Source: Spirochaetes bacterium GWB1_27_13 (GTDB lineage: Bacteria; Spirochaetota; GWE2-31-10; MWDO01). Taken from it: 32,066 bases of DNA. The stretch lies in assembly GCA_001829125.1 (NCBI GenBank), contig MIAN01000191.1, positions 1 to 32,066 of the forward strand. The letters run 5' to 3'. The notes beneath the pieces were generated by a model, which saw only the letters and a program-made list of their open reading frames with translations, made no database searches and had not been told where the DNA came from. Positions 6,656 to 15,336 of the stretch are shown piece after piece; within the stretch, counting starts at the first letter, position 1; every line of letters starts with the position of its first letter. A program made the position numbers and the translations under genes.

Positions 6656-9600
6656 ATGGATAAGATAATAAAATTTTGTCTTAATAATAGATTGATTGTT
6701 TATATAATTTTTATTGCAATTATTGGGTTTGGGATTTATTCTATAAAAGAAGTGCCTGTTGATGCTATACCAGACATTGGCGAAAATCAAGTAATTGTTT
6801 TTGCAGATTGGCCTGGGCGAAGCCCAAAAGATGTTGAAAATCAAGTAACTTATCCACTTTCTACTTCATTACAAGGAGTTAATGGTGTTAAAGAAATTAG
6901 GGGACAAAGTGGATTTGGTTTTTCGATGATTTATATTATTTTTGAAGATAATATTGATTTTTACTATGCGAGAACTCGTGTACTCGAAAAGTTAAATTAT
7001 GCAAGTAAAGATTTACCATCTGGGGTTATCCCGACATTAGGTCCTGATGCGACAGGGCTTGGGCAGATTTTTTGGTACACTGTCGAAGGAGATGGTTACA
7101 ATTTACAACAATTACGAACTATACAGGATTGGTATATTCGATATGCTCTAACAAGTGTGCAAGGAGTTTCTGAGGTTGCAAGTGTTGGCGGTTTTGTTAA
7201 ACAGTATCAGATTGACATAGACCCAAAAAAACTTTTTGCTTATAACATTAAACATAGCCAAGTCATTGATGCTGTAAAAAATTCTAACATTGATGTTGGT
7301 GGAAAAGTTATAGAAGTAAATGGGTTAGAGTTTTTAATTAGAGGCGTTGGGTTTATCAAAAGCACAGATGACATAGAAAACATAGTTATTGGATCTTATA
7401 ACGGAACACCTATTCATATAAAAGAAGTTGCAAGTGTTAATTTAGGACCTGAGTTTAGGAGAGGAATACTCAATAAAGGCGGTAAAGAAGCAGTCGGTGG
7501 GGTTATAATTATGCGATATAAAGAAAACCCATTAAAAGTAATAGAACGAGTTAAACAAAAAATCGCAGAAATTAGTAAAGGACTCCCTAATGGAATAAAA
7601 ATTGTGCCTTTTTATGATAGAACTGGTTTAATTAATGAAACTTTATTTACACTAAAAGAAACAGTTGTTGTTGAAATTATAATTACAATTCTAGTAATAT
7701 TAACTTTTGCTCTCCCTTTTAGATTAAGTCTTATGATTAGTCTTACTTTACCACTAGCAGTATTAATTTCTTTTATTTTAATGAAATTATTTAAAATAGA
7801 TGCTCATATTATGTCATTATCTGGTATTATCATAGCAATTGGAACTATTGTTGATATAGGTATAGTCATTACAGAGAATATCCATAGGAATATGCACATA
7901 AAAAGAGGTGAAGAAAAACCAATCGAAGAACAAAAACAAATAGTATTTGAGGGTGCTTTAGAAGTTGCAAAAGCTGTAATTGGTGCAATTGCTACAACAA
8001 TAGTACCATTCTTTGCTATTTTGGTTTTGGAAGGACAAAGTGCAAAATTATTTCATCCAGTAGTTTACACAAAAACTTTTGTATTACTTGGGTCTCTAAT
8101 TAGTGCAATAATCTTTTTGCCTCCTCTATATTTTGAGTTTTTAAATTTTAAGGCTAAAAATAATTTTTTAACAAAGATATTTAAAAAATTTAATGAACAA
8201 AAATTCTATAAAAAAATTAGATTTTTTGCATTACTTTTTGTCATAGCATTCTTAACAGAAAGAATAATTGTTTTATTTAAATTAACAGAAGGTTTCCCAT
8301 ACAAATTTTTATTAGAATGGGGACAGAGCAATATTTTTATGATAGTTTTTTCTATTATATTCTTGTTTGGCTTTTATTTTGTTGGAAAATATTCAAAAAA
8401 TATAATTAATTTCATAATTCCTTGGGGACTAAAGAATAAATGGATTTTATTTATTCCACTTATTATATTTTTGTTTGGTATCTATATTTTATTTTTTAGA
8501 ATACAAAACGAGTTTAAGCCAGCACTTGACGAAGGCTCATTTTTATTTATGCCAGTATTACTTCCTTCTGCATCTATTACACAGGTAAACGAGGTCTTAA
8601 AAATCCAAAATACCCTAGCCAGCAAATTTCCAGAAGTAGAAAATGCAGTCGGTAAACTTGGTAGAATCGAAAGTGCAACAGACCCAGCTGATATAACAAT
8701 GATAGAAACAATTATAAACCTAAAGCCAAAAAAATATTGGCGTAAAGGGATGACTACTGAAAAACTAAAAGACGAGTTAAACAAAGCTTTAACAATACCA
8801 GGTGTTTCAAATATTTGGACACAACCTATCCAAAATAGAATTGATATGCTTTCTACTGGTATTAGGACTCCGATTGGTATAAAAGTCTTTGGAGCAGATT
8901 TAGGGCAGGTGGAAAAACTTGCAATTGAGATAGAAGAAGCGGTTAAAAAAGTACCGGGATATTCTTCCTCATATACAGAACGAATAATCGGCAAGTCATA
9001 TATAGAATATATAATTAATCGTGAGGAGATCGCAAGGTTTGGGCTAACGATTAAAGATGTTCAAGAAGTAATTGAGACTGCGATTGGTGGCGAAAATCTA
9101 ACTATGACTTACGAAGGGCGAGAGAGATACCCGATTAGAGTTAGATACTCAAGAGAATATAGGGACAATATAGAGAGTTTAAATAATATTCTAATAATAA
9201 CTCCAGACGGTAGCAAAATACCAATTTCAAGAATTGCAGAGATTAGATTTACAATGGGACCTGCTATGATAAATAGTGAGAATGGTATGCTTCGTGGAAT
9301 AGTTTACCTAACTATAACAGATGGAACAGGGGCAGTTGATTTTGTTAAAAAAGCAGAAAAAGAAATAAATAAAACTGTTAAAATCCCAAAAGGTTATTAT
9401 TATCAATTTGCAGGGGATTTTAAAAATCAAATTAAAGCATTTGAAAAATTAAGATTTATTTTGCCTTTGTGTCTTTTGGCAATATTTTTGATTATGTATT
9501 TTTCTTTTAAGTCTGTCCCTCAAACTCTGATTGTTTTTACGGCAATTCCTATTTCTTTATCAGGAGGGGTTATTTTACTCTGGCTTTTGGGTTTTAAGAT

Positions 9601-10030
9601 GAGTATCGCAGTAGTCGTTGGATTTATTGCATTGTTTGGAGTCGCAGTTGATGATGGGATAATTTTAACAACATACATAAACCAGTTAAAAGAAACTTTT
9701 CCTGTACATTCGGTTACAGATATTCATAGAATTATAGTTAGTGCATCATTGCAACGTATTAGACCGCTTTTGATGACAACCTCAACTACAATTTTGGCGT
9801 TAGTTCCTATATTGTGGTCAGAGGGAAGAGGAGCAGAGATTATTAGACCAATGTCAATTCCTTCTATTGGTGGAATGTTAATGGTAATAATAACTATTTT
9901 TATTGTACCTCTTCTAAACAGTGTCGTTATGGAATATAAATTAAAAAAAGAATTAAAGAATAAAGAAAGTTTGGAAATAATTTCTCACAATGACTCAACT
10001 GTCACTGGTAATTTTTACAATTTGGATTAA
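6656..10030 (+). CDS. cusA: CusA-like RND heavy-metal efflux pump
   Basis: Inner-membrane proton antiporter of the HME-RND family, 1124 residues, predicted to export Cu(I)/Ag(I). The start follows GGAGG. N-terminal VPVDAIPDIGENQV is the family signature. The TM4 relay reads IIAIGTIVDIGIVITENIH, with Asp400 and Glu407. Three Met in the second porter half, in FMP (632), KGM (699) and RIDML (731), appear to align with the three-Met copper site of E. coli CusA (Met573, 623, 672). The TM10-11 region has GVAVDDGII and RIRPLLMTTST, so the Lys of the E. coli relay is replaced by Leu. The protein is about 80 residues longer than E. coli CusA. The excess is an insertion at about 505-590 carrying two extra hydrophobic segments between the repeat halves. 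Last gene of the operon. Confidence 0.94.
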   Translation: MDKIIKFCLNNRLIVYIIFIAIIGFGIYSIKEVPVDAIPDIGENQVIVFADWPGRSPKDVENQVTYPLSTSLQGVNGVKEIRGQSGFGFSMIYIIFEDNIDFYYARTRVLEKLNYASKDLPSGVIPTLGPDATGLGQIFWYTVEGDGYNLQQLRTIQDWYIRYALTSVQGVSEVASVGGFVKQYQIDIDPKKLFAYNIKHSQVIDAVKNSNIDVGGKVIEVNGLEFLIRGVGFIKSTDDIENIVIGSYNGTPIHIKEVASVNLGPEFRRGILNKGGKEAVGGVIIMRYKENPLKVIERVKQKIAEISKGLPNGIKIVPFYDRTGLINETLFTLKETVVVEIIITILVILTFALPFRLSLMISLTLPLAVLISFILMKLFKIDAHIMSLSGIIIAIGTIVDIGIVITENIHRNMHIKRGEEKPIEEQKQIVFEGALEVAKAVIGAIATTIVPFFAILVLEGQSAKLFHPVVYTKTFVLLGSLISAIIFLPPLYFEFLNFKAKNNFLTKIFKKFNEQKFYKKIRFFALLFVIAFLTERIIVLFKLTEGFPYKFLLEWGQSNIFMIVFSIIFLFGFYFVGKYSKNIINFIIPWGLKNKWILFIPLIIFLFGIYILFFRIQNEFKPALDEGSFLFMPVLLPSASITQVNEVLKIQNTLASKFPEVENAVGKLGRIESATDPADITMIETIINLKPKKYWRKGMTTEKLKDELNKALTIPGVSNIWTQPIQNRIDMLSTGIRTPIGIKVFGADLGQVEKLAIEIEEAVKKVPGYSSSYTERIIGKSYIEYIINREEIARFGLTIKDVQEVIETAIGGENLTMTYEGRERYPIRVRYSREYRDNIESLNNILIITPDGSKIPISRIAEIRFTMGPAMINSENGMLRGIVYLTITDGTGAVDFVKKAEKEINKTVKIPKGYYYQFAGDFKNQIKAFEKLRFILPLCLLAIFLIMYFSFKSVPQTLIVFTAIPISLSGGVILLWLLGFKMSIAVVVGFIALFGVAVDDGIILTTYINQLKETFPVHSVTDIHRIIVSASLQRIRPLLMTTSTTILALVPILWSEGRGAEIIRPMSIPSIGGMLMVIITIFIVPLLNSVVMEYKLKKELKNKESLEIISHNDSTVTGNFYNLD

Positions 10031-10186
10031 AAATATAATTTATTAGTTTTGTTATTTATTTTTAAAGAATTATAACTTTTATTAGATGTTCTTATGATTT
10101 ATCTATTGTAAATTTATACTTATAGATAGCAAGACGAATTTAATCTATACCTTATTCTAATTGTTGCTAGTGAAAAAAACGGGTTT

Positions 10187-10213
10187 TAGGTCTGTCCCTT
10201 TGGGACAGACCTA
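10187..10213. repeat. Perfect 12-bp stem-loop
   Basis: TAGGTCTGTCCC, a TTT loop, then GGGACAGACCTA. It is GC-rich for this genome. It lies about 160 bases after the pump gene without a long U tract, so it fits a REP-like or IS-end hairpin at least as well as a terminator. Confidence 0.75.
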
Positions 10214-10281
10214 TGACTTTTACTGTTAAATAATTTAAAATCTATCCAAAACCGTTAAAACTACAATTGCCATCGGATTAT

Positions 10282-10413
10282 TCAACTAATAGCAAACAAG
10301 GGATAGCTACCCTCTTGTTTCCTATTATATAAATTTGTCAAATATCCTATAATTATAAATATAGAAAGTCTTTCATTAAAAGAATCCTCTTTATATCCTT
10401 GAACTTCACTCAT
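10282..10413 (-). pseudogene. Possible remnant of an unidentified gene
   Basis: A 43-codon frame from an ATG at 10413 reads MSEVQGYKEDSFNERLSIFI, then IIGYLTNLYNRKQ, then runs into palindrome copy B and stops. The same frame is open upstream of the ATG (KLVKTLIGQKD) to a T9 run near 10451-10460, beyond which the open frame switches. That pattern suggests a broken larger gene whose 3' end was overwritten by the repeat. I recognise no family. It could also be a genuine short protein or chance. Confidence 0.3.
10293..10325. repeat. Palindromic repeat, copy B
   Basis: CAAACAAGGGATAGCTACCC followed by TCTTGTTTCC. It shares the (A)AACAAGGG...TAGCTACCC...TTGTTT pattern of copies at 5062-5101 and 16671-16705, but its stem has more mismatches. 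Confidence 0.65.
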
Positions 10414-10606
10414 ATCCTTTTGACCAATCAATGTCTTTACTAATTTCCTGATAAAAAAAAATCAAAAAGTCTTAATGAAAATTTATCACAAACTTAGGGA
10501 GGATACAAAAAAAATTATTCTTACATCAGTGTGAAATTTTTCTATATCAAAGTCTTGTTTTTATTTTATTACATATTGTTTAGTTTATTAGGAGATAACT
10601 TCATAC

Positions 10607-10637
10607 ATACTCATAAAAACTATAATTTTGTGAGTAT
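10607..10637. promoter_or_regulatory. Inverted repeat upstream of the radical SAM gene
   Basis: ATACTCATAAAA and TTTTGTGAGTAT form a 12-bp stem (one T-G wobble) around a 7-base loop, about 120 bases before the ATG. It may be an operator or a leader hairpin; no regulator can be named. Confidence 0.4.
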
Positions 10638-10754
10638 TGTTATTTTCTTACTTAAAACTTAAAACAATTTCTTTCAAAATCTTTTGCCTAAGTTAATTTT
10701 TTTTGTTAATATATTGTAGTGAAATAAATTTACTACATAGAAAGGTTTAATATT

Positions 10755-12065
10755 ATGAAAATACTTTTTGTTTATCCAAAGTTTAAAAAATACCTTGAAA
10801 CAAATCCAAAAATTTTGGAGGCAATAAATTTTCCTCTTTATGCTGGATTTAAAACAACTCCATCTCTTGGCATTCCTATTCTTGCTGCTTTGACACCAGA
10901 TGAACATGAAATTCATTTTGCTGATGGCAATCTTGAAGAAATTCCTTATGATACTCACTTTGATTTAGTTTGTATAAATTGTTTTACTCCTCAAGCAAGA
11001 GCAGCTTATGAAGTTGGTGATAAATTTAAAGAAAGAGGCGTTTTAACTGTAATGGGAGGGATTCACCCTACCAATATGCCAGAAGATGCTAAAATGCACT
11101 GTGATGCGGTTGCTATTGGAGATGGGGAAACTATTTGGACTCAAATTTTGGAAGACGCAAAACTAGGCAAATTAAAACCTTTCTACAAAGCAGAAGTTCC
11201 TTTCAATATGGAAAACTATGTATTACCACGAAGAGATTTATATAAAAATAAAAATGGATATGACTGGAAACCTCTTTTAATCCAATGTATTAGAGGTTGT
11301 GATTATAGATGTGCGTACTGTGCAATACCTAGTGCTCATGGTGGTTGTTTTAGATTTAGACCTATAAAAAATGTAATGAATGAAATCGAACAAAATCTTG
11401 ATCTTGAAGGTCTTTTTATTGCAGAAGATCAATTTTTAATCCCAGAAGAAAGAATTGAAAAATACGCTTTTGAATTTTTTAATGCTTTAAAATCACTTGG
11501 TTATAAAAAGAAAATATTTTTAAATTGTTCGACATTATTAAACCCAAATCCAAAATTACTTAATCTTGTTCGTGAGGCTGGCGTTGAGTCTGTGTATCTT
11601 GTAATGGGATTTGATCCAATAAGTGTAAATGCAGTATCATTCAACAAACCACAAACTGCAGAAAGAAATATCAAGATGTTAAGAGATGCTGGTATTGATA
11701 TTTTTGCATCTGTTGGCGTTGGACTTGATGTAGATAATGCTGATATTTTTAAAAGACATATTGATTTTCTTGAAAGAAACAATATTAAACATGTTGAATT
11801 TTGGATATTAACTCCATTCCCTGGTTCTCCTACATGGAATGATTTTAAGAAAAAAGGTAGAATTCTTACAGAAAACTTTGATTTTTATAATGGGGCTCAT
11901 ACTGTATTCAAACCTAAAAAAATGTCAGTAGAGCAGCTTGATGAAGGCTTTTTATATTTATGGAAAGAATTCTTTACACGAAATCCATTGAAACCAGAAG
12001 ATGCTGCAAAGTATTATAATATGACAGATGAATATTTGATGGCACATGGATTAAAGAAAGTCTAA
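10755..12065 (+). CDS. B12-binding-domain radical SAM protein
   Basis: Enzyme of 436 residues in the large BchE/hopanoid-type class of cobalamin-binding radical SAM proteins. Residues 1-150 form a B12-binding-like Rossmann region: it opens MKILFVYPKF, has VMGGIHPTNMPEDA at about 99-112, and DAVAIGDGETIW follows. The 4Fe-4S motif CxxxCxxC is Cys182-Cys186-Cys189 (GCDYRCAYC). Glu- and Asp-rich segments such as GLFIAEDQF and the LTPFPGSPTWNDF strand match the TIM-barrel core. The usual B12 lower-ligand motif DxHxxG is not evident, so cobalamin may bind base-off or the domain may be non-binding. AAGG precedes the ATG. The substrate is unknown. An anti-sigma-like regulator follows 17 bases downstream, implying one transcript. 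Confidence 0.85.
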   Translation: MKILFVYPKFKKYLETNPKILEAINFPLYAGFKTTPSLGIPILAALTPDEHEIHFADGNLEEIPYDTHFDLVCINCFTPQARAAYEVGDKFKERGVLTVMGGIHPTNMPEDAKMHCDAVAIGDGETIWTQILEDAKLGKLKPFYKAEVPFNMENYVLPRRDLYKNKNGYDWKPLLIQCIRGCDYRCAYCAIPSAHGGCFRFRPIKNVMNEIEQNLDLEGLFIAEDQFLIPEERIEKYAFEFFNALKSLGYKKKIFLNCSTLLNPNPKLLNLVREAGVESVYLVMGFDPISVNAVSFNKPQTAERNIKMLRDAGIDIFASVGVGLDVDNADIFKRHIDFLERNNIKHVEFWILTPFPGSPTWNDFKKKGRILTENFDFYNGAHTVFKPKKMSVEQLDEGFLYLWKEFFTRNPLKPEDAAKYYNMTDEYLMAHGLKKV

Positions 12066-12082
12066 TTAGATAGGATAAAAAA

Positions 12083-13384
12083 TTGGGAATTCAAATAGGT
12101 ATATTAACATCAGAAAATGATATTATAAAAAAAACAGTGCATATTCTTACAAGCGTTTACAATAACAACAAAAAAGATATAGAAAAAATTACTGTTGTAA
12201 ATCTTAAAGACTCTGAAAGAGCATTAGATTTTATAAATTTTGAATTCCCAGAATATTTAATAGTAAATTATAATGATAAAAAAATAGAAGCTGATACTAT
12301 TCTTCAAACTATAAATTTAGACCCATGGCTTCATTCTACTGGCATAATAATTTTAATGGATAAAAATAACTTTGAAAACATTCCAGAAGTTTTTAATAAA
12401 TTAAATATCCTTTCCTTCCTTAATATAGAAGAGTTTGAAAGTCAACTTGAAAGAATCCTAAAAATAGTTTTAACAAATCGACAAGTTTTAATACAAAAAG
12501 ATTTTGCTCAAAACATTCTCGAAAAAAGGTCTGGCGTTTTTACTTTAGATAATGACCCATCGATGATTGGTTCTTATGTTAATATTTTAACAACTTTTTT
12601 GGTAAACGAAAAATATATAAACTCAAACAAGGCAAATACTTTAAGGATAGCACTAACTGAATTACTTATGAACGGAATCGAGCATGGTAATTGTGGGGTT
12701 GACTATGAAGAAAAATCAAAATTTTTAGAATCTGGTGGTAATATAATTGAGTTAATTAAACAAAAAAACTCTATCCCTGAAATAGGGCAAAAAAAAGTTA
12801 CTCTTGAATATACAATAACAGATGAAAAGCTCACATTTATTATCAAAGATCAAGGTAAAGGTTTTGATCATAAAAATACAACTTACAACCCAGACTCAGA
12901 TGTAGATTTGTGGAAAATGCACGGAAGAGGTATTTTTATGACAAAACTTTATGTAGAAAGCCTTTCTTATAATGATATTGGTAATGAAGCAACTGTTGTG
13001 ATTAAAACCGATAGAGATACCAAACCAGTTCCAGAAGGTTTTTTATCACAAAAAGAAATTTCTGTTAAAGCAGGTGATGTGATTTTTAAAGAAGGCGAAA
13101 AATCAAATTTTTTGTACTATATTGTCAATGGTATTTACCAAATTAAAGTAAAAGATAAAATTATAGCAGAATTAAACCCCTCAGATGTGTTTTTGGGTGA
13201 AATGTCATTTTTATTAAACAATAAACGAATTGCTTCTGTAATCGCAAAAACAGATGGCAAATTAATCGAAATTCAAAAAAATTCTTTTATAAACATCCTA
13301 AAAAAATATCCTCATTATGGACTTTTTTTATCTAAACTCTTAGCTCAAAGACTCGAAATATCAAATAGCAAAAAAGTAGAATAA
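12083..13384 (+). CDS. Pseudo-receiver / RsbW-like ATPase / cNMP-binding regulator
   Basis: Cytoplasmic regulator of 433 residues with three parts. Residues 1-130 have a receiver-like alternation (IGILTSENDIIKKTV, PEYLIVNYND), but the phosphoacceptor Asp position appears to be Asn62. Residues 155-310 form a GHKL ATPase of the anti-sigma/RsbW type: N-box LTELLMNGIEHGN (191-203), DQGKGFD (256-262) and HGRGIFMTK (280-288). Residues 325-425 form a cyclic-nucleotide-binding fold: KAGDVIFKEGEKSNFLYYIV, then FLGEMSFLLNNKRIASV. An RsbW-like domain suggests a protein kinase or anti-sigma role gated by a cyclic nucleotide. It starts at TTG 12083 behind an AGGA; no Met codon is available nearby. Co-transcribed with the radical SAM gene. 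Confidence 0.88.
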   Translation: MGIQIGILTSENDIIKKTVHILTSVYNNNKKDIEKITVVNLKDSERALDFINFEFPEYLIVNYNDKKIEADTILQTINLDPWLHSTGIIILMDKNNFENIPEVFNKLNILSFLNIEEFESQLERILKIVLTNRQVLIQKDFAQNILEKRSGVFTLDNDPSMIGSYVNILTTFLVNEKYINSNKANTLRIALTELLMNGIEHGNCGVDYEEKSKFLESGGNIIELIKQKNSIPEIGQKKVTLEYTITDEKLTFIIKDQGKGFDHKNTTYNPDSDVDLWKMHGRGIFMTKLYVESLSYNDIGNEATVVIKTDRDTKPVPEGFLSQKEISVKAGDVIFKEGEKSNFLYYIVNGIYQIKVKDKIIAELNPSDVFLGEMSFLLNNKRIASVIAKTDGKLIEIQKNSFINILKKYPHYGLFLSKLLAQRLEISNSKKVE

Positions 13385-13410
13385 TAATTTATTCTTTTCT
13401 TAAAATTTTA

Positions 13411-13439
13411 TTGACAATATATAGTATTTTTAATAGCAT
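13411..13439 (+). promoter_or_regulatory. Possible promoter of the MoxR-like gene
   Basis: Perfect TTGACA (13411-13416), 17 bases, and a weaker TAGCAT (13434-13439), 36 bases before the preferred TTG start. Confidence 0.45.
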
Positions 13440-13475
13440 TCCACAGGTAAAAAGAATTTGTTTTGGAGTAATAAA

Positions 13476-14327
13476 TTGGAAAAAATAAATATAGATGGTC
13501 AAGAAATTTTTTTGTCAGAGCCAGAAGAAATAACAATGGATTTCACTTTAAGAGGTGAACCTTTAAGGCAATTACTTGCTGCATGGGTTTTAGTTTCAGA
13601 CAATGACTTCCCATTGCATCCAAGATTAGTCGGTAAACCAGGGACTGGTAAGACATCTGTTGGAATGGCTGCTTCAAAAATGCTAAATCTTCCTTTATAT
13701 ATATTTCAGGCGACACAAGACACGAGACCTGAAGATTTGATAATTACTCCAGTTATTGGCGATAATGGTAAAATTAAATACGTTGCCTCTCCTGTGGTGT
13801 CAGCAGTAATTAAAGGTGGTGTTTGTATTCTTGATGAAGGTAATAGAATGAGTGAGAAATCCTGGGCAAGTCTTGCATCATTACTTGACCACAGACGAAC
13901 AGTGTACTCTATTATTGCAGGTATTAAGATTAAATCTCACCCAAATTTTAGATTTTGTACAACGATGAACGAGGATGCCTCGACTTTTGATATTCCAGAA
14001 TACATTGAGTCAAGACTCCAACCAGTAATCCACATAGACTTTCCTTTTGTCGAAGAAGAAATTCAAATCCTAAAAACAAATGTCCCTTATGCAGAAGAAG
14101 ACCTTATTATGAATCTTGTTAATTTTTTACAAAATTCGCATCACATGAACCTTCCTTTTTCTATCAGAGATGGAATAAATATCGCAAGATACACAAAAAA
14201 ATGGTTAGCCAAAAACGGCGGTGATCCAAAACAAGCGTTTGAAAAATCAGTCTATATGATTTGCGGCGACATCGGTCTTTCAATCGTTAAAGGCGAATAT
14301 AAGGGGAATGGGATATTTGGCTTTTAG
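13476..14327 (+). CDS. MoxR-like AAA+ ATPase
   Basis: ATPase of 283 residues in the MoxR/CbbQ/NorQ branch of AAA+ proteins, which remodel or activate partner proteins, often with a VWA-domain protein. Walker A is GKPGTGKT (about 53-60), Walker B is CILDEGNRM (about 117-125), sensor 1 lies in FCTTMNED, and an arginine-finger-like segment is ESRLQPV. Two TTG starts are possible (13458 and 13476). The second has GGAG seven bases upstream and is preferred. The C-terminal lid (LPFSIRDGINIARYTKKW) is normal for the family, so the protein looks complete. No VWA partner lies next to it. It follows the regulator gene by 91 bases and may have its own promoter. Confidence 0.86.
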   Translation: MEKINIDGQEIFLSEPEEITMDFTLRGEPLRQLLAAWVLVSDNDFPLHPRLVGKPGTGKTSVGMAASKMLNLPLYIFQATQDTRPEDLIITPVIGDNGKIKYVASPVVSAVIKGGVCILDEGNRMSEKSWASLASLLDHRRTVYSIIAGIKIKSHPNFRFCTTMNEDASTFDIPEYIESRLQPVIHIDFPFVEEEIQILKTNVPYAEEDLIMNLVNFLQNSHHMNLPFSIRDGINIARYTKKWLAKNGGDPKQAFEKSVYMICGDIGLSIVKGEYKGNGIFGF

Positions 14328-14344
14328 ATAAATGCCTCTGTCTA

Positions 14345-14389
14345 ATTTGTAAAAAACTCCTCCTACCCTACCCTTTTTAGTTTACAAAT
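14345..14389. terminator. Possible convergent-gene hairpin
   Basis: ATTTGTAAAAAACT (14345-14358) and AGTTTACAAAT (14379-14389) can pair around a C-rich loop, with A/T runs on both sides. It lies between two convergent genes and overlaps the 3' end of the RNA methyltransferase gene. The stem is AT-rich, so efficiency is uncertain. Confidence 0.4.
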
Positions 14390-15334
14390 AAAAAAACCTT
14401 CTATGTTTTCGGATTGGATAATGCGGAGGGCGTTTTTGATTGAGTCGTTAAATTTTTCGTCTTTCCATTGTAGGATTGGTTTGACTGACTCAGGGATAGT
14501 TTTAAATTGCTCTGCTATTGGTACAACTTTTACTTTGACATCAGTTTCTTTTAAAATATAGTCAATAACCTTTTCATTCTCAAAAACATTTAGTGTACAG
14601 GTCGAATAAACAATAATTCCGTTGATTTTAGTCGCTAAAACTGCACTTTTTAGTAATTTTTTCTGTAAATTAGATAGTTTTTCAACATTATTTTTCTTCC
14701 AACTACCATAGGAGTTTTTATCATAAAAATTAAATCTACCTTCACCAGAACACGGAGCATCGAGTAGGATTTTATCATAGTATTCTTTTTTGTCTTTACA
14801 AAAATCCTCGCCGCGAGTTTGGTAAAAGTTTACATTTGTAACACCGAGTAATTCTACATTATGTTTTAGTCTTTCCATTCTAACAAAATCTGGCTCAATT
14901 GCGTCTATACTCCCAGTATTTGCAACTATTGCTGCAATTTGAGTTGTTTTACTACCGGGACTCGCTGCCATATCAAGAATTTTGTCATTTTTTTGTGGTT
15001 CAAGTATCAAAGGGGGCAATAAACTTGATATACTCTGCAAATAAATTTTACCTTCTTTAACAATATCTGTTTTTAATAGCCTGTTGTTTTCATCTCCATC
15101 AAGGTAGAATACTTCTGGCAAAAAACTAATGCTTTTTATTTTAAATTTTTCTTTTTGTAAATCTGCTATTACTTGTTGTTTTGTAGTTTTAAGTGTATTG
15201 ATCCTAAAAGTAGTGTTTCTTTTTTGGCGAAATGCAAGGAGTATTTTATTTACAAGTGCTGGATTAAAAGTTTCTTCTAACAAACTAATAGCATCAGCTG
15301 GTATTAAATTTTTTACTTCGGCAATAGAAATCAT
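14363..15334 (-). CDS. RsmB/NOP2-family RNA cytosine-C5 methyltransferase
   Basis: SAM-dependent RNA m5C methyltransferase, 323 residues. It has the family N-terminal signature FRINTLKT (43-50), the SAM loop DMAASPGSKTTQIA (121-134), catalytic-site DAPCSGEG with Cys195, and the second cysteine motif STCTL with Cys246. These are the two cysteines of the NOL1/NOP2/Sun mechanism. There is no N-terminal NusB domain, so it is not full-length RsmB. It is also shorter than RsmF (about 480 residues) because the C-terminal RNA-binding domains are absent. An rRNA or tRNA substrate is likely but unresolved. The ATG is two bases after the rarA stop, with its AAGGGA ribosome site inside rarA. Confidence 0.9.
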   Translation of the reverse strand: MISIAEVKNLIPADAISLLEETFNPALVNKILLAFRQKRNTTFRINTLKTTKQQVIADLQKEKFKIKSISFLPEVFYLDGDENNRLLKTDIVKEGKIYLQSISSLLPPLILEPQKNDKILDMAASPGSKTTQIAAIVANTGSIDAIEPDFVRMERLKHNVELLGVTNVNFYQTRGEDFCKDKKEYYDKILLDAPCSGEGRFNFYDKNSYGSWKKNNVEKLSNLQKKLLKSAVLATKINGIIVYSTCTLNVFENEKVIDYILKETDVKVKVVPIAEQFKTIPESVKPILQWKDEKFNDSIKNALRIIQSENIEGFFICKLKRVG

Positions 15335-15336
15335 TT

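Larger units (their letters stand above)
10031..10754. other. 724-bp intergenic region
   Basis: This gap has no intact gene. It holds the strong stem-loop at 10187-10213, palindrome copy B at 10293-10325, a possible decayed minus-strand gene (10282-10413 and upstream), and a further stem at 10607-10637 ahead of the radical SAM gene. Confidence 0.6.

Noticed and set aside
8482-8994. 170-codon open frame on the minus strand inside the pump gene
   Set aside because: Antisense shadow of cusA, with no ribosome site and no recognisable domain.
14356-14373. G-rich tracts (GGGTAGGGTAGGAGG on the minus strand; similar at 3239-3251 and 18868-18887) as possible G-quadruplexes or a repeat family
   Set aside because: Only two-tetrad potential, and the three tracts do not align beyond the G runs.
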